A DNA stretch of 64,000 bases from Synchiropus splendidus (taxonomy: Eukaryota > Chordata > Actinopteri > Syngnathiformes > Callionymidae). Every line of letters starts with the position of its first letter. Position 1 is the first letter of the stretch. This document shows, piece after piece, positions 11,551 through 23,277 of the stretch. Where the stretch lies: NCBI RefSeq assembly GCF_027744825.2, contig NC_071348.1, positions 16,711,563-16,775,562 on the forward strand, read 5' to 3'. Below the pieces are notes generated by a model, which was given only the letters and a program-made list of their open reading frames with translations, was not told the origin of the DNA and did no database searches. The translations under genes were made by a program, and so were the position numbers.

Positions 11551-12930
11551 CTGAGATAAGGTTGATTCCGGAACGCCAAACATAAAAATGTTCATAACTT
11601 TGGAAAAACACTTCAGACAGCTTAGATTTGCTGTGCAACTACTAGAAAAACCCTTTCTGCTATAGTAGGAGGTGAAAATTTCATTTTCTGATGCTTCCCT
11701 GCAAAGTTATGGCACAAAGCGTGAAAAGCGTTTTCTGCCTGAGATAAGGTCGATTATGGAACGCCAAACATAAAAATGTTGATAACTTTCGTAAAACACT
11801 TCAGACATCTTAGATTTGATGGGCAACTACTAGAAAGACCCTTTCTGCTATGGTGGGAGGTTAGAATTTCATATTCGGAAGCTTCCATGCAAAGTTATGG
11901 CACAATGCAGACAACGCGTTTTCAGCCTGAGATAAGGTCGATTCTGGAACGCCAAACATAAAAATGTTGATAACTTCCGAAAAACACTTCAGACAGCTTA
12001 GATTTGATGTGCAACTACTAGAAAGACCCTTTCTGCTATAGTGGGACGTGAAAATTTCATGTTCTGAAGCTTCCCTGCAAAGTTATGGCACAATGCAGAA
12101 AACGTGTTTTCAGCTTGAGATAAGGTGGGTTCCGGAACGCCAAACATAAAAATATTGATAACTTTCGAAAAACACTTCAGACAGCTTAGATTTGATGTGC
12201 AAATACTAGAAAGACCCTTTCTGCTATAGAGGGATGTGAAAATTTCATGTTCAGAATCTTCCCTGCAAAGTTATGGGACAATGCAGAAAACAATTTGTCA
12301 TCCTGAGATAAGGTCGATTCCGGAACGCCAATCATAAAAATGTTGATAACTTTCGAAAAACACTTCAGACAGCTTAGATTTGATGTGCAACTACTGGAAA
12401 GACCCTTTCTGCTGTAGTGGGAGGTTAAAATTTCATGTTCTGAAGCTTCCTTGCAAAGTTATGGCACTATGCAGAAAATGCGTTTTCAGCCTGAGATAAG
12501 GTTGATTCCGGAACGCCAAACATAAAAATGTTCATAACTTTGGAAAAACACTTCAGACAGCTTAGATTTGCTGTGCAACTGCTAGAAAAACCCTTTCTGC
12601 TATAGTAGGAGGTGAAAATTTCATTTTCTGATGCTTCCCTGCAAAGTTATGGCACAAAGCGTGAAAAGCGTTTTCTGCCTGAGATAAGGTCGATTCCGGA
12701 ACGCCAAACATAAAAATGTTGATAACTTTCGTAAAACACTTCAGACATCTTAGATTTGATGTGCAACTACTAGAAAGACCCTTTCTGCTATAGTGGGAGG
12801 TTAGAATTTCATATTCGGAAGCTTCTATGCAAAGTTATGGCACAATGCAGACAACGCGTTTTCAGCCTGAGATAAGGTCGATTCTGGAACGCCAAACATA
12901 AAAATGTTGATAACTTCCGAAAAAAACTTC
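11551..12930. repeat. Five-unit step duplication within A0
   Basis: A run of about 440 bp beginning CTGAGATAAGGTTGATTCC at 11551 recurs 940 bp later at 12491. Its markers are TTTGCTGTGCAAC, CTATAGTAGGAGG and CACAAAGCGTGAAAAGCG. The same run recurs in A1 from 20763 and in A2 from 26213. A separate 10-unit (1880 bp) match links 11221 with 13101. Confidence 0.8.
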
Positions 12931-13642
12931 AGACAGCTTAGATTTGACGTGCAACTACTAGAAAGACCCTTTCTGCTATAGTGGGACGTGAAAATTTCAT
13001 GTTCTGAAGCTTCCTTGCAAAGCTATGGCACAATGCAGAAAACGCGTTTTCAGCCTGAGATAAGGCAGATTCCGAAACACCATACATAAAAATGTTTATA
13101 ACTTTGGAAAAGCAAATCAGACAGCTTAGATTTGATGTGCAACTACTAGAAAGACCCTTTCTGCTATAGTGGGAGGTTAAAATTTCATGTTCGGAAGCTT
13201 CCATGCAAAGTTGTGGCACAATGCAGACAACGCGTTTTCAGCCTGAGATAAGGTGGGTTCCGGAACGCCAAACATAAAAATGAGGATAACTTCCGAAAAA
13301 CAGTTCAGACAGCTTAGATTTGATGTGCAACTACTAGAAAGACCATTTCTGCTATAGTGGGAGGTGAACATTTCATGTTCTGAAGCTTCCCTGCAAAGTT
13401 ATGGCACAATGCAGAAAACGCGTTTTCAGCCTGAGATAAGGTGGGTTCCGGAACGCCAAACATAAAAATATTGATAACTTTCGAAAAACACTTCAGACAG
13501 CTTAGATTTGATGTGCAACTACTAGAAAGACCCTTTCTGCTATAGTGGGACGTGAAAGTTTCATGTTCTGAAGCTTCCCTGCGAAGTTATGGCACAATGC
13601 AGAAAACGCGTTTTCAGCTTGAGATAAGGTCGATTCTGGAAG

Positions 13643-15549
13643 GCCAAACATAAAAATGTTGATAACTTTGGAAAAACACTTCAGACAGCTTAGATTTGAT
13701 GTGCAACTACTAGAAAAACCCTTTCTGCTATAGTGGGAGGTGAACATTTCATGTTCTGAAGCGTCCCTGAGAAGTTATGGCACAATGCAGAAAACGCGTT
13801 TTCAGCCTGAGATAAGGTGGGTTCCGAAACGCCAAACGTAAAAATGTTGATAACTATCGAAAAACACTTCAGACAGCTTAGATTTGATGTGCAACTACTA
13901 GAAAGACCCTTTCTGCTATAGTGGGAGGTGAAAATTTCATTTTCTGAAGCTTCCCTGCAAAGTTATGGCACAATGCGTAAAACGCGTTTTCAGCCTGAGA
14001 TAAGGTCGATTCCGGAACGCCAGACATAAAAATGTTGATAACTTTGGAAAAACACATCAGACAGCTTAGATTTGATGTGCAACTTCTAGAAAGACCCTTT
14101 CTGGTATAGTGGGAGGTGAAAATTTCATGTTCTGAAGCTTCCTTGCAAAGTTATGGCACAATGCAGAAAACGCGTTATTAGCTTGAGATAAGGTGGGTTC
14201 CGGAACGCCAAACATAAAAATGTTCATAACTTTGGAAAAACACTTCAGACTGCTAACATTTGATGTGCAACTACTAGAAAGACCCTTTTTGCTATAGTGG
14301 GAGGTGAACATTTCATGTTCTGAAGCTTCCCTGCAAAGTTATCGCACATTGCAGAAAACGCGTTTTCAGCTTGAGATAAGGTCGATTCCGGAACGCCAAA
14401 CATAAAAATGTTGATAACTTTCGAAAAACACTTCAGACAGCTTAGATTTGATGTGCAACTACTAGAAAGACCCTTTCTGCTATAGTGGGAGTTGAACATT
14501 TCATGTTCTGAAGCTTCCCTGCAAAGTTATGGCACAATGCGTAAAACGCGTTTTCAGCCTGAGATAAGGTCGATTCCGAAACGCCAAACATAAAAATGTT
14601 GATAACTTTGGAAAAACACTTCAGACAGCTTAGATTTGATGTGCAACTACTAGAAAAACCCTTTCTGCTATAGTGGGAGGTGAACATTTCATGTTCTGAA
14701 GCGTCCCTGAGAAGTTATGGCACAATGCAGAAAACGCGTTTTCAGCCTGAGATAAGGTGGGTTCCGAAACGCCAAACGTAAAAATGTTGATAACTATCGA
14801 AAAACACTTCAGACAGCTTAGATTTGATGTGCAACTACTAGAAAGACCCTTTCTGCTATAGTGGGAGGTGAAAATTTCATTTTCTGAAGCTTCCCTGCAA
14901 AGTTATGGCACAATGCGTAAAACGCGTTTTCAGCCTGAGATAAGGTCGATTCCGGAACGCCAGACATAAAAATGTTGATAACTTTGGAAAAACACATCAG
15001 ACAGCTTAGATTTGATGTGCAACTTCTAGAAAGACCCTTTCTGGTATAGTGGGAGGTGAAAATTTCATGTTCTGAAGCTTCCTTGCAAAGTTATGGCACA
15101 ATGCAGAAAACGCGTTATTAGCTTGAGATAAGGTGGGTTCCGGAACGCCAAACATAAAAATGTTCATAACTTTGGAAAAACACTTCAGACTGCTAACATT
15201 TGATGTGCAACTACTAGAAAGACCCTTTTTGCTATAGTGGGAGGTGAACATTTCATGTTCTGAAGCTTCCCTGCAAAGTTATCGCACATTGCAGAAAACG
15301 CGTTTTCAGCTTGAGATAAGGTCGATTCCGGAACGCCAAACATAAAAATGTTGATAACTTTCGAAAAACACTTCAGACAGCTTAGATTTGATGTGCAACT
15401 ACTAGAAAGACCCTTTCTGCTATAGTGGGAGTTGAACATTTCATGTTCTGAAGCTTCCCTGCAAAGTTATGGCACAATGCGTAAAACGCGTTTTCAGCCT
15501 GAGATAAGGTCGATTCCGAAACGCCAAACATAAAAATGTTGATAACTTT
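13643..15549. repeat. Perfect 940-bp (five-unit) tandem duplication
   Basis: Bases 13643-14609 match 14583-15549 with no difference that I could find in line-by-line comparison. That is 967 bp of identity at an offset of exactly 5 x 188. The five units include rare variants such as GAAGCGTCCC, GTTATTAGC, CTGCTAACATTTG and CACATTGCAG, so the match is not simply consensus. This is either the most recent event in the window or an assembly duplication. Confidence 0.9.
13742..13756. other. Dyad 6: GAACAT-TTC-ATGTTC (subtype-specific)
   Basis: A perfect 6-bp stem with a 3-base spacer, present only in units that read GGTGAACATTTC rather than GGTGAAAATTTC. It is common in blocks A0-A2. It shares the AACAT/ATGTT arms with dyad 4, which lies about 90 bp away in the unit. 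Confidence 0.75.
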
Positions 15550-16389
15550 CGAAAAACACCTCAGACAGCTTAGATTTGATGTGCAAATACTAGAAAGACC
15601 CTTTCTGCTATAGTGGGAGGTGAAAATTTCATGTTCTGAATCTTCCCTGCAAAGTTATGGCACAATGCAGAAAACGATTTTTCATCCTGAGATAAGGTCG
15701 ATTCCGGAACGCCAAACATAAAAATGTTGATAACTTTCGAAAAACACTTCAGACAGCTTAGATTTGATGTGCAACTACTAGAAAGACCCTTTCTGCTATA
15801 GTGGGACGTGAAAATTTCATGTTCTGAAGCTTCCCAGCAAAGTTATGGCACAATGCAAAAAACGCGTTATTAGCTTGAGATAAGGTGGGTTCCGGAACGC
15901 CAAACATAAAAATGTTCATAACTTTGGAAAAACACTTCAGACTGCTCACATTTGATCTGCAACTACTAGAAAGACCCTTTCTGCTATAGTGGGAGGTGAA
16001 CATTTCATGTTCTGAAGCTTCCCTGCAAAGTTATGGCACATTGCAGAAAACGCGTTTTCAGCTTGAGATAAGGTCGATTCCGGAACGCCACACATAAAAA
16101 TGTTGATAACTTTGGAAAAACACCTCAGACAGCTGAGATTTGATGTGCAAATACTAGAAAGACCCTTTCTGCTATAGTGGGACGTGAAAATTTCATGTTC
16201 TGAAGCTTCCCTGCAAAGTTATGGCACAATGCAGAAAACGATTTTTCATCCTGAGATAAGGTCGATTCCGGAACGCCAAACATAAAAATGTTGATAACTT
16301 CCAAAAAACATTTCAGACAGCTTAGATTTGATGTGCAACTACTAGAAACACCCTTTCTGCTATAGTGGGAGGTGAACATTTCATGTTCT

Positions 16390-17125
16390 GAAGCTTCCCT
16401 GAAAAGTTATGGCACAATGCACAAAACCGCTTTTCAGCCTGAGATCAGGTGGGTTTCGGAACGCCAAACATAAAAGTGTTGATAACTTTCGAAAAACACT
16501 TCAGACAGCTTAGATTTGATATGCACCTACTAGAAAGACCCTTTCTGCTATAGTGGGAGGTTAAAATTTCATGTTCTGAAGCTTCCCTGAAAAGTTAAGG
16601 CACAATGCGTAAAAACGCTTTTCAGCCTGAGATAAGGTGGGTTTCGGAACGCCAAAAATTAAAGTGTTGATAACTTTGGAAAAACATTTCAGACAGTTTA
16701 GATTTGATGTGCAACTACTAGAAAGACCCTTTCTGCTATAGTGGGAGGTTAAAATTTCATGTTCTGAAGCTTCCCTGAAAAGTTATGGCACAATGCACGA
16801 AAACGCTTTTCAGCCTGAGATAAGGTGGGTTTCGGAACGCCAAACATAAAAGTGTAGATAACTTTGGAAAAACACTTCAGACAGTTTAGATTTGATGTGC
16901 AACTACTAGAAAGACCCTTTCTGCTTTAGTGGGAGGTTAAAATTTCATGTTCTGAAGCTTCCCTGAAAAGTTATGGCACAATGCACAAAACCGCTTTTCA
17001 GCCTGAGATAAGGTGGGTTTCGAAACGCCAAACATAAAAATGTTGATAACTTTCTGAAAACACTTCAGACATCTTAGATTTGATGTGCAACTACTAGAAA
17101 GACCCTTTCTGCTATGGTGGGATGT
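16390..17125. repeat. Island of TTTCGGAA-type units
   Basis: Four consecutive units carry CTGAAAAGTT, GGTGGGTTTCGG (the fourth GGTTTCGAAAC) and GCTTTTCAGCC, and the first three carry AAAGTGT. They resemble the diverged units at 781-1535 more than their neighbours. The island ends just before block A1 begins at 17262, so it may mark a block boundary. Confidence 0.75.
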
Positions 17126-20100
17126 CAAAATTTCATGTTCTGAAGCTTCCCTGGAAAGTTATGGGACAATGCAGAAAACGATTTTTCATCGTGAGATAAG
17201 GTCGATTCCGGAACGGCAAACATAAAAATGTTGATAACTTTCGAGAAACATTTCAGACAGCTTAGATTTGATGTGCAACTACTAGAAAGACCCTTTCTGC
17301 TATAGTGGGACGTGAAAATGTCATGTTCTGAAGCTTCCCTGCAAAGTTATGGCACAATGCAGAAAACCCGTTTTCAGCTTGAGATAAGGTGGGTTCCGGA
17401 ACGGCAAACATAAAAATGTTGATAACTTTCGAAAAACACTTCAGACAGCTTAGATTTGATGTGCAAGTACTAGAAAGACCCTTTCTGCTGTAGTGGGACG
17501 TGAAAATTTCATGTCTGAAGCTTCCCTGCAAAGTTATGGCACAATGCAGAAAACGCGTTTTCAGGCTGAGATAAGGTCCATTCTGGAACGCCAAACATAA
17601 AAATGGTGATAACTTTCCAAAAACAATTCAGACAGCTTAGATTTGATATGCAACTACTAGAAAGACCCTTTCTGCTATAGTGGGAGGTGAACATTTCATG
17701 TTCTGAAGCCTCCTTGCAAAGTTATGGCACAATACAGGAAACGCGTTTTCAGCTAGAGATAAGGTCGATTCCGGAACGCCAAACATAAAAATGTTGATAA
17801 CTTTGGAAAAACATTTCAGACAGCTTAGATTTGATGTGCAACTTCTAGAAAGACCCTTTCTGCTATAGTGGGAGGTGAAAATGTCATGTTCTGAAGATTC
17901 CGTGCAAAGTTATGGCACAATGCAGAAAAGGCGTTTTCAGTCTGAGATAAGGTCGATTCTGGAACACCAAACATAAAAATGTTGAAAACTTTCGAAAAAC
18001 ACTTCAGACAGCTTAGATTTGATGTGCAACTACTAGAGAAACCCTTTCTGCGATAGTGGGACGTGAACATACCATGCTCTGAAGCTTCCCTGAGAAGTTA
18101 TGGCACAATGCGTAAAACGCGTTTTCAGCCTGAGATAAGGTCCATTCCGGAACGCCAAACATAAAAATGTTGATAACTTTGGAAAAACACTTCAGACAGC
18201 TTAGATTTGATGTGCAACTACTAGAAAGACCCTTTCCGCGATAGAGGGAGGTGAACATTTCATGTTCTGACGCTTCCTTGCAAAGTTATGGCCCAATGCA
18301 GAAAACGCGTTTTCAGCTTGAGATAAGGTGGGTTCCGGAACGCCAAACATAAAAATGTTGATAACTTTCGAAAAACACTTCAGACAGCTTAGATTTGATG
18401 TGCAACTACTAGAAAGACCATTTCTGCTATAGTGGGAGGTGAACATTTAATGTTCTCAAGCTTCCCTTAGAAGTTATGGCACAATGCAGAAAACGCATTT
18501 TCAGCATGACATAAGGTGGATTCCGAAACGCCAAACGTAAAAATGTTGATAACTTTGGAACAACACTTCAGACAGCTGAGATTTGATGTGCAACTACTAG
18601 AAAGACCCTTTCTGCTATAGTGGGAGGTGAAATTTTTATTTTCTGAAGCTTCCCTGCAAAGTTATGGCATAATGCGTAAAACGCGTTTTTAGCCTGAGAT
18701 AAGGTCGATTCCGGAACGCCAAACATAAAAGTGTTGATAACTTTGGAAAAACACATCAGACAGCTTAGATTTGATGTGCAACTACTAGAAAGACCATTTC
18801 AGCTATAGTGGGAGGTTAAAATTTCATGTTCTGAAGCTTCCCTGCAAACTTATGGGACAATGCAGAAAACGATTTTTCATCCTGAGATAAGGTCGATTCC
18901 GGAACGCCAAACATAAAAATGTTGATAACTTTCGAAAAACACTTCAGACAGCTTAGATTTGATGTGCAACTACTAGAAAGACCCTTTCTGCTATAGTGGG
19001 ACGTGAAAATTTCATGTTCTGAAGCTTCCCTGCAAAGTTATGGCACAATGCAGAAAACGCGTTTTCAGCCTGAGATAAGGTCGATTCTGGAACGCCAAAC
19101 ATAAAAATGTTGATAACTTTCGAAAAACACTTCAGACAGCTTAGATTTGATGTGCAACTACTAGAAAGACCCTTTCTGCTATAGTGGGAGATGAACATTT
19201 CATGTTCTGAAGCTTCCATGCAAAGTTATGGCACAATGCAGAAAACGCGTTTTCTGGCTGAGATAAGGTCGATTCTGGAACGCGAAACATAAAAATGTTG
19301 ATAACTTTCGAAAAACTCGTCAGACAGCTTAGATTTGATGTGCAACTACTAGAAAGACCCTTTCTGCTATAGTGGGAGGTGAAAATTTCATTTTCTGAAG
19401 CTTCTCTGCAAAGTTATGGCACAATGCGTAAAACGCGTTTTCAGCCTGAGATAAGGTGGGTTCCGGAACGCCAAACATAAAAATGTTGATAACATTCGAA
19501 AAACACTTCAGACAGCTTAGATTTGATGTGCAACTACTCGAATGACCATTTCTGCTATAGTGGGACGAGAAAATTTCATGTTCTGAAGCTTCCCTGCAAA
19601 GTTATGTCACAATGCAGAAAACCTGTTTTCAGCCTGAGATAAGGTTGATTCTGGAACGCCAAACATAAAAATGTTGATAACTTTCGAAAAACACTTCAGA
19701 CTGCTTAGATTTGATGTGCAACTACTACAAAAACCCTTTCTGCTCTAGTGGGAGGTGACAATTTCATTCTCTGAAGCTTCCCTGCAAAGTTTTTGCACAA
19801 AGCGTAAAAAGCGTTTTCAGCCTGAGATAAGGTCGATTCCGGAACGCCAAACATAAAAATGTTGATAACTTTGGAAAAACACATCAGACAGCTTAGATTT
19901 GATGTGCAACAACTAGAAAGACCATTTCAGCTTTAGTGGGAGGTTAAAATTTAATGTTCTAAAGCTTCCCTGCAAAGTTATGGCACAATGCAGAAAACCC
20001 GTTTTCAGCCTGAGATAAGGTCGATTCCGGAACGCCATACATAAAAGTGTTGATAACTTTGGAAAAACACATCAGACAGCTTAGATTTTGGTGTGCAACT

Positions 20101-20149
20101 ACTAGAAAGACCATTTCAGCTATAGTGGGAGGTTAAAATTTCATGTTCT

Positions 20150-20157
20150 GAAGCTTC
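20150..20157. other. Dyad 1: GAAGCTTC palindrome
   Basis: Perfect 8-bp palindrome containing the HindIII site. It recurs in most units. Variants such as GAAGCCTC, GAAGTTTC and CAAGCTTC occur in subfamilies, so a HindIII digest of this array should give a 188-bp ladder rather than a single band. Confidence 0.85.
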
Positions 20158-20181
20158 CCTGCAAAGTTATGGCACAATGCA

Positions 20182-20195
20182 GAAAACGCGTTTTC
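20182..20195. other. Dyad 2: 14-bp GAAAACGCGTTTTC palindrome
   Basis: Perfect 14-bp palindrome centred on CGCG and containing an MluI site. It is the longest uninterrupted palindrome in the unit. It is altered in the CGTAAAACGCG, CAGACAACGCG, AAAATGCG, AAAACACG and AAAACAATTTTTC subtypes, many of which are single CpG transitions. Whether a protein binds it is unknown. Confidence 0.85.
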
Positions 20196-20213
20196 AGCCT
20201 GAGATAAGGTCGA

Positions 20214-20221
20214 TTCCGGAA
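20214..20221. other. Dyad 3: TTCCGGAA palindrome
   Basis: Perfect 8-bp palindrome with a central CpG (BspEI-like core CCGG). Frequent variants are TTCTGGAA, TTCCAGAA, TTCCGAAA and TTTCGGAA. All but the last are single transitions at or next to the CpG. Confidence 0.8.
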
Positions 20222-20226
20222 CGACA

Positions 20227-20240
20227 AACATAAAAATGTT
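20227..20240. other. Dyad 4: AACAT-AAAA-ATGTT inverted repeat
   Basis: A 5-bp perfect stem around a 4-base A loop. It is one of the most constant parts of the unit, with common single-base variants AACGTAAAAATGTT and AACATAAAAGTGTT. It could form a small hairpin or a bent A-tract; this is inference from the sequence only. Confidence 0.75.
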
Positions 20241-20291
20241 GATAACTTTGGAAAAACACATCAGACAGCTTAGATTTGATGTGCAACTACT

Positions 20292-20306
20292 AGAAAGACC
20301 CTTTCT
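20292..20306. other. Dyad 5: AGAAAG-ACC-CTTTCT inverted repeat
   Basis: A perfect 6-bp stem with a 3-base spacer, highly conserved across the array. The solo LTR at 344-775 inserted inside the CTTTCT arm of one copy of this motif. Confidence 0.8.
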
Positions 20307-23277
20307 GCTATAGTGGGAGGTTAAAATTTCATGTTCGGAAGCTTCCATGCAAAGTTGTGGCACAATGCAGACAACGCGTTTTCAGCCTGAGATAAGGTCG
20401 ATTCTGGAACGCCAAACATAAAAATGTTGATAACTTTCGAAAAACACTTCAGACAGCTTAGATTTGATGTGCAAATACTAGAAAGACCCTTTCTGCTATA
20501 GAGGGACGTGAAAATTTCATGTTCAGAATCTTCCCTGCAAAGTTATGGGACAATGCAGAAAACAATTTTTCATCCTGAGATAAGGTCGATTCCGGAACGC
20601 CAAACATAAAAATGTTGATAACTTTGGAAAAACACTTCAGACAGCTTAGATTTGATGTGCTACTACTGGAAAGACCCTTTCTGCTATAGTGGGAGGTTAA
20701 AATTTCATGTTCTGAAGCTTCCTTGCAAAGTTATGGCACAATGCAGAAAATGCGTTTTCAGCCTGAGATAAGGTTGATTCCGGAACGCCAAACATAAAAA
20801 TGTTCATAACTTTGGAAAAACACTTCAGACCGCTTAGATTTGCTGTGCAACTACTAGAAAAACCCTTTCTGCTATAGTAGGAGGTGAAAATTTCATTTTC
20901 TGATGCTTCCCTGCAAAGTTATGGCACAAAGCGTGAAAAGCGTTTTCTGCCTGAGATAAGGTCGATTCCGGAACGCTAAACATAAAAATGTTGATAACTT
21001 TCGTAAAACACTTCAGACATCTTAGATTTGATGTGCAACTACTAGAAAGACCCTTTCTGCTATAGTGGGAGGTTAGAATTTCATATTCGGAAGCTTCCAT
21101 GCAAAGTTATGGCACAATGCAGACAACGCGTTTTCAGCCTGAGATAAGGTCGATTCTGGAACGCCAAACATAAAAATGTTGATAACTTCCGAAAAACACT
21201 TCAGACAGCTTAGATTTGATGTGCAAATACTAGAAAGACCCTTTCTGCTATAGAGGGATGTGAAAATTTCATGTTCAGAATCTTCCCTGCAAAGTTATGG
21301 GACAATGCAGAAAACAATTTTTCATCCTGAGATAAGGTCGATTCTGGAAGGCCAAACATAAAAATGTTGATAACTTTGGAAAAACACTTCAGACAGCTTA
21401 GATTTGATGTGCAACTACTAGAAAAACCCTTTCTGCTATAGTGGGAGGTGAACATTTCATGTTCTGAAGCTTCCCTGAGAAGTTATGGCACAATGCAGAA
21501 AACGCGTTTTCAGCCTGAGATAAGGTGGGTTCCGAAACGCCAAACGTAAAAATGTTGATAACTATCGAAAAACACTTCAGACAGCTTAGATTTGATGTGC
21601 AACTACTAGAAAGAATCTTTCTGCTCTAGTGGGAGGTCAAAATTTCTTGTTCTGAAGCTTCCCTGGAAAGTTATGGGACAATGCAGAAAACGCATTTTCA
21701 TCCTGAGATAAGGTCGATTCCGGAACGCCAAACATAAAAATGTTGATAACTTTGGAAAAACACTTCAGACTGCTTAGATTTGATGTGCAACTACTAGAAA
21801 AACCCTTACTGCTATAGTGGGAGGTGAAAATTTCATTTTCTGAAGCTTCCCTGCAAAGTTATGGCACAATGCGTAAAACGCGTTTTCAGCCTGAGATAAG
21901 GTCGATTCCGGAACGCCAGACATAAAAATGTTGATAACTTTGGAAAAACACATTAGACAGCTTAGATTTGATGTGCAACTACTAGAAAGACCCTTTTTGC
22001 TATAGTGGGAGGTGAACATTTCATGTTCTGAAGCTTCCCTGCAAAGTTATCGCACATTGCAGAAAACGCGTTTTCAGCTTGAGATAAGGTCGATTCCGGA
22101 ACGCCAAACATAAAAATGTTGATAACTTTCGAAAAACACCTCAGACAGCTTAGATTTGATGTGCAAATACTAGAAAGACCCTTTCTGCTGTAGTGGGAGG
22201 TGAAAATTTCATGTTCTGAATCTTCCCTGCAAAGTTATGGCACAATGCAGAAAACGATTTTTCATCCTGAGATAAGGTCGATTCCGGAACGCCAAACATA
22301 AAAATGTTGATAACTTTCGAAAAACACTTCAGACAGCTTAGATTTGATGTGCAACTACTAGAAAGACCATTTCTGCTATAGTGGGACGTGAAAATTTCAT
22401 GTTCTGAAGCTTCCCTGCAAAGTTATGGCACAATGCAGAAAACGCGTTTTCAGCCTGAGATAAGGTCGATTCTGGAACGCCATACATAAAAATGTTGATA
22501 ACTTTCGAAAAACACCTCAGACAGCTTAGATTTGATGTGCAACTACAAGAAAGACCCTTTCTGCGATAGTGGGAGGTGAACATTTCATGTTCTGAAGCTT
22601 CCCAGCAAAGTTATGGCACAATGCAAAAAACGCGTTATTAGCTTGAGATAAGGTGGGTTCCGGAACGCCAAACATAAAAATGTTCATAACTTTGGAAAAA
22701 CACTTCAGACTGCTAACATTTGATCTGCAACTACTAGAAAGACCCTTTCTGCTATAGTGGGAGGTGAACATTTCATGTTCGGAAGCTTCCCTGCAAAGTT
22801 ATGGCACATTGCAGAAAACGCGTTTTCAGCTTGAGATAAGGTCGATTTCGGAACGATAAACATAAAAATGTTGATAACTTTCGAAAAACACTTCAAACAG
22901 CTTAGATTTGATGTGCAACTACGAGAAAGACCCTTTCTGCTATAGTGGGAGGTGAACATTTCATGTTCTGAAGCTTCCCTGCAAAGTTATGGCACAATGC
23001 GTAAAACGCGCTTTCAGCCTGAGATAAGGTCGATTCTGGAACGCCACACATAAAAATGTTGATAACTTTGGAAAAACACCTCAGACAGCTGAGATTTGAT
23101 GTGCAAATACTAGAAAGACCCTTTCTGCTATAGTGGGACGTGAAAATTTCATGTTCTGAAGCTTCCCTGCAAAGTTATGGTACAATGAAGACAACGCGTT
23201 TTCAGCCTGAGATGAGGTCGATTCTGGAACGCCAAACATAAAAATGTTGATAACTTCCAAAAAACATTTCAGACAGC

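Larger units (their letters stand above)
7298..17261. repeat. Higher-order block A0 (53 units)
   Basis: The start is set by a stretch near 7298-7651 that recurs 9964 bp (53 x 188) later at 17262 and 15980 bp (85 x 188) later at 23278. A one-base deletion in CATGTCTGAAG at 7550 is shared at 17514 and 23530. Later landmarks match A1 at other whole-unit offsets: the unit ending 8691 matches 19219 (56 units), that ending 11339 matches 20363 (48 units), and 12491 matches 20763 (44 units). A0 is therefore the same block expanded by internal duplications, including the perfect one at 13643-15549. Confidence 0.8.
20150..20337 (+). repeat. Near-consensus reference unit (188 bp)
   Basis: This unit runs from one GAAGCTT to the base before the next and is exactly 188 bp. 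It differs from my eye-made consensus at only a few places, such as GACAAAC for GCCAAAC and ACATCAGAC for ACTTCAGAC. I use it as the reference for positions of the dyad elements listed separately. It carries the GGTCGATT state and the CAGAAAACGCG state. Consensus GC is 76 of 188 bases by hand count. Confidence 0.9.
17262..23277. repeat. Higher-order block A1 (32 units, 6016 bp)
   Basis: The block spans the start landmark at 17262 to its next copy at 23278, exactly 32 x 188. Units at 18568-18756 and 18953-19219 match 24584-24772 and 24969-25235 at the same offset. From about 19.5 kb the offset to A2 falls to 5828 (31 units), then 5450 near 20763, then 4886 near 22526-23181, so A2 has lost whole units relative to A1. 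Confidence 0.8.

Noticed and set aside
20182..20195. ACGCGT as a cell-cycle (MCB-type) promoter element
   Set aside because: The motif is present in most of 338 units with no gene to regulate. Its presence is explained by the repeat.
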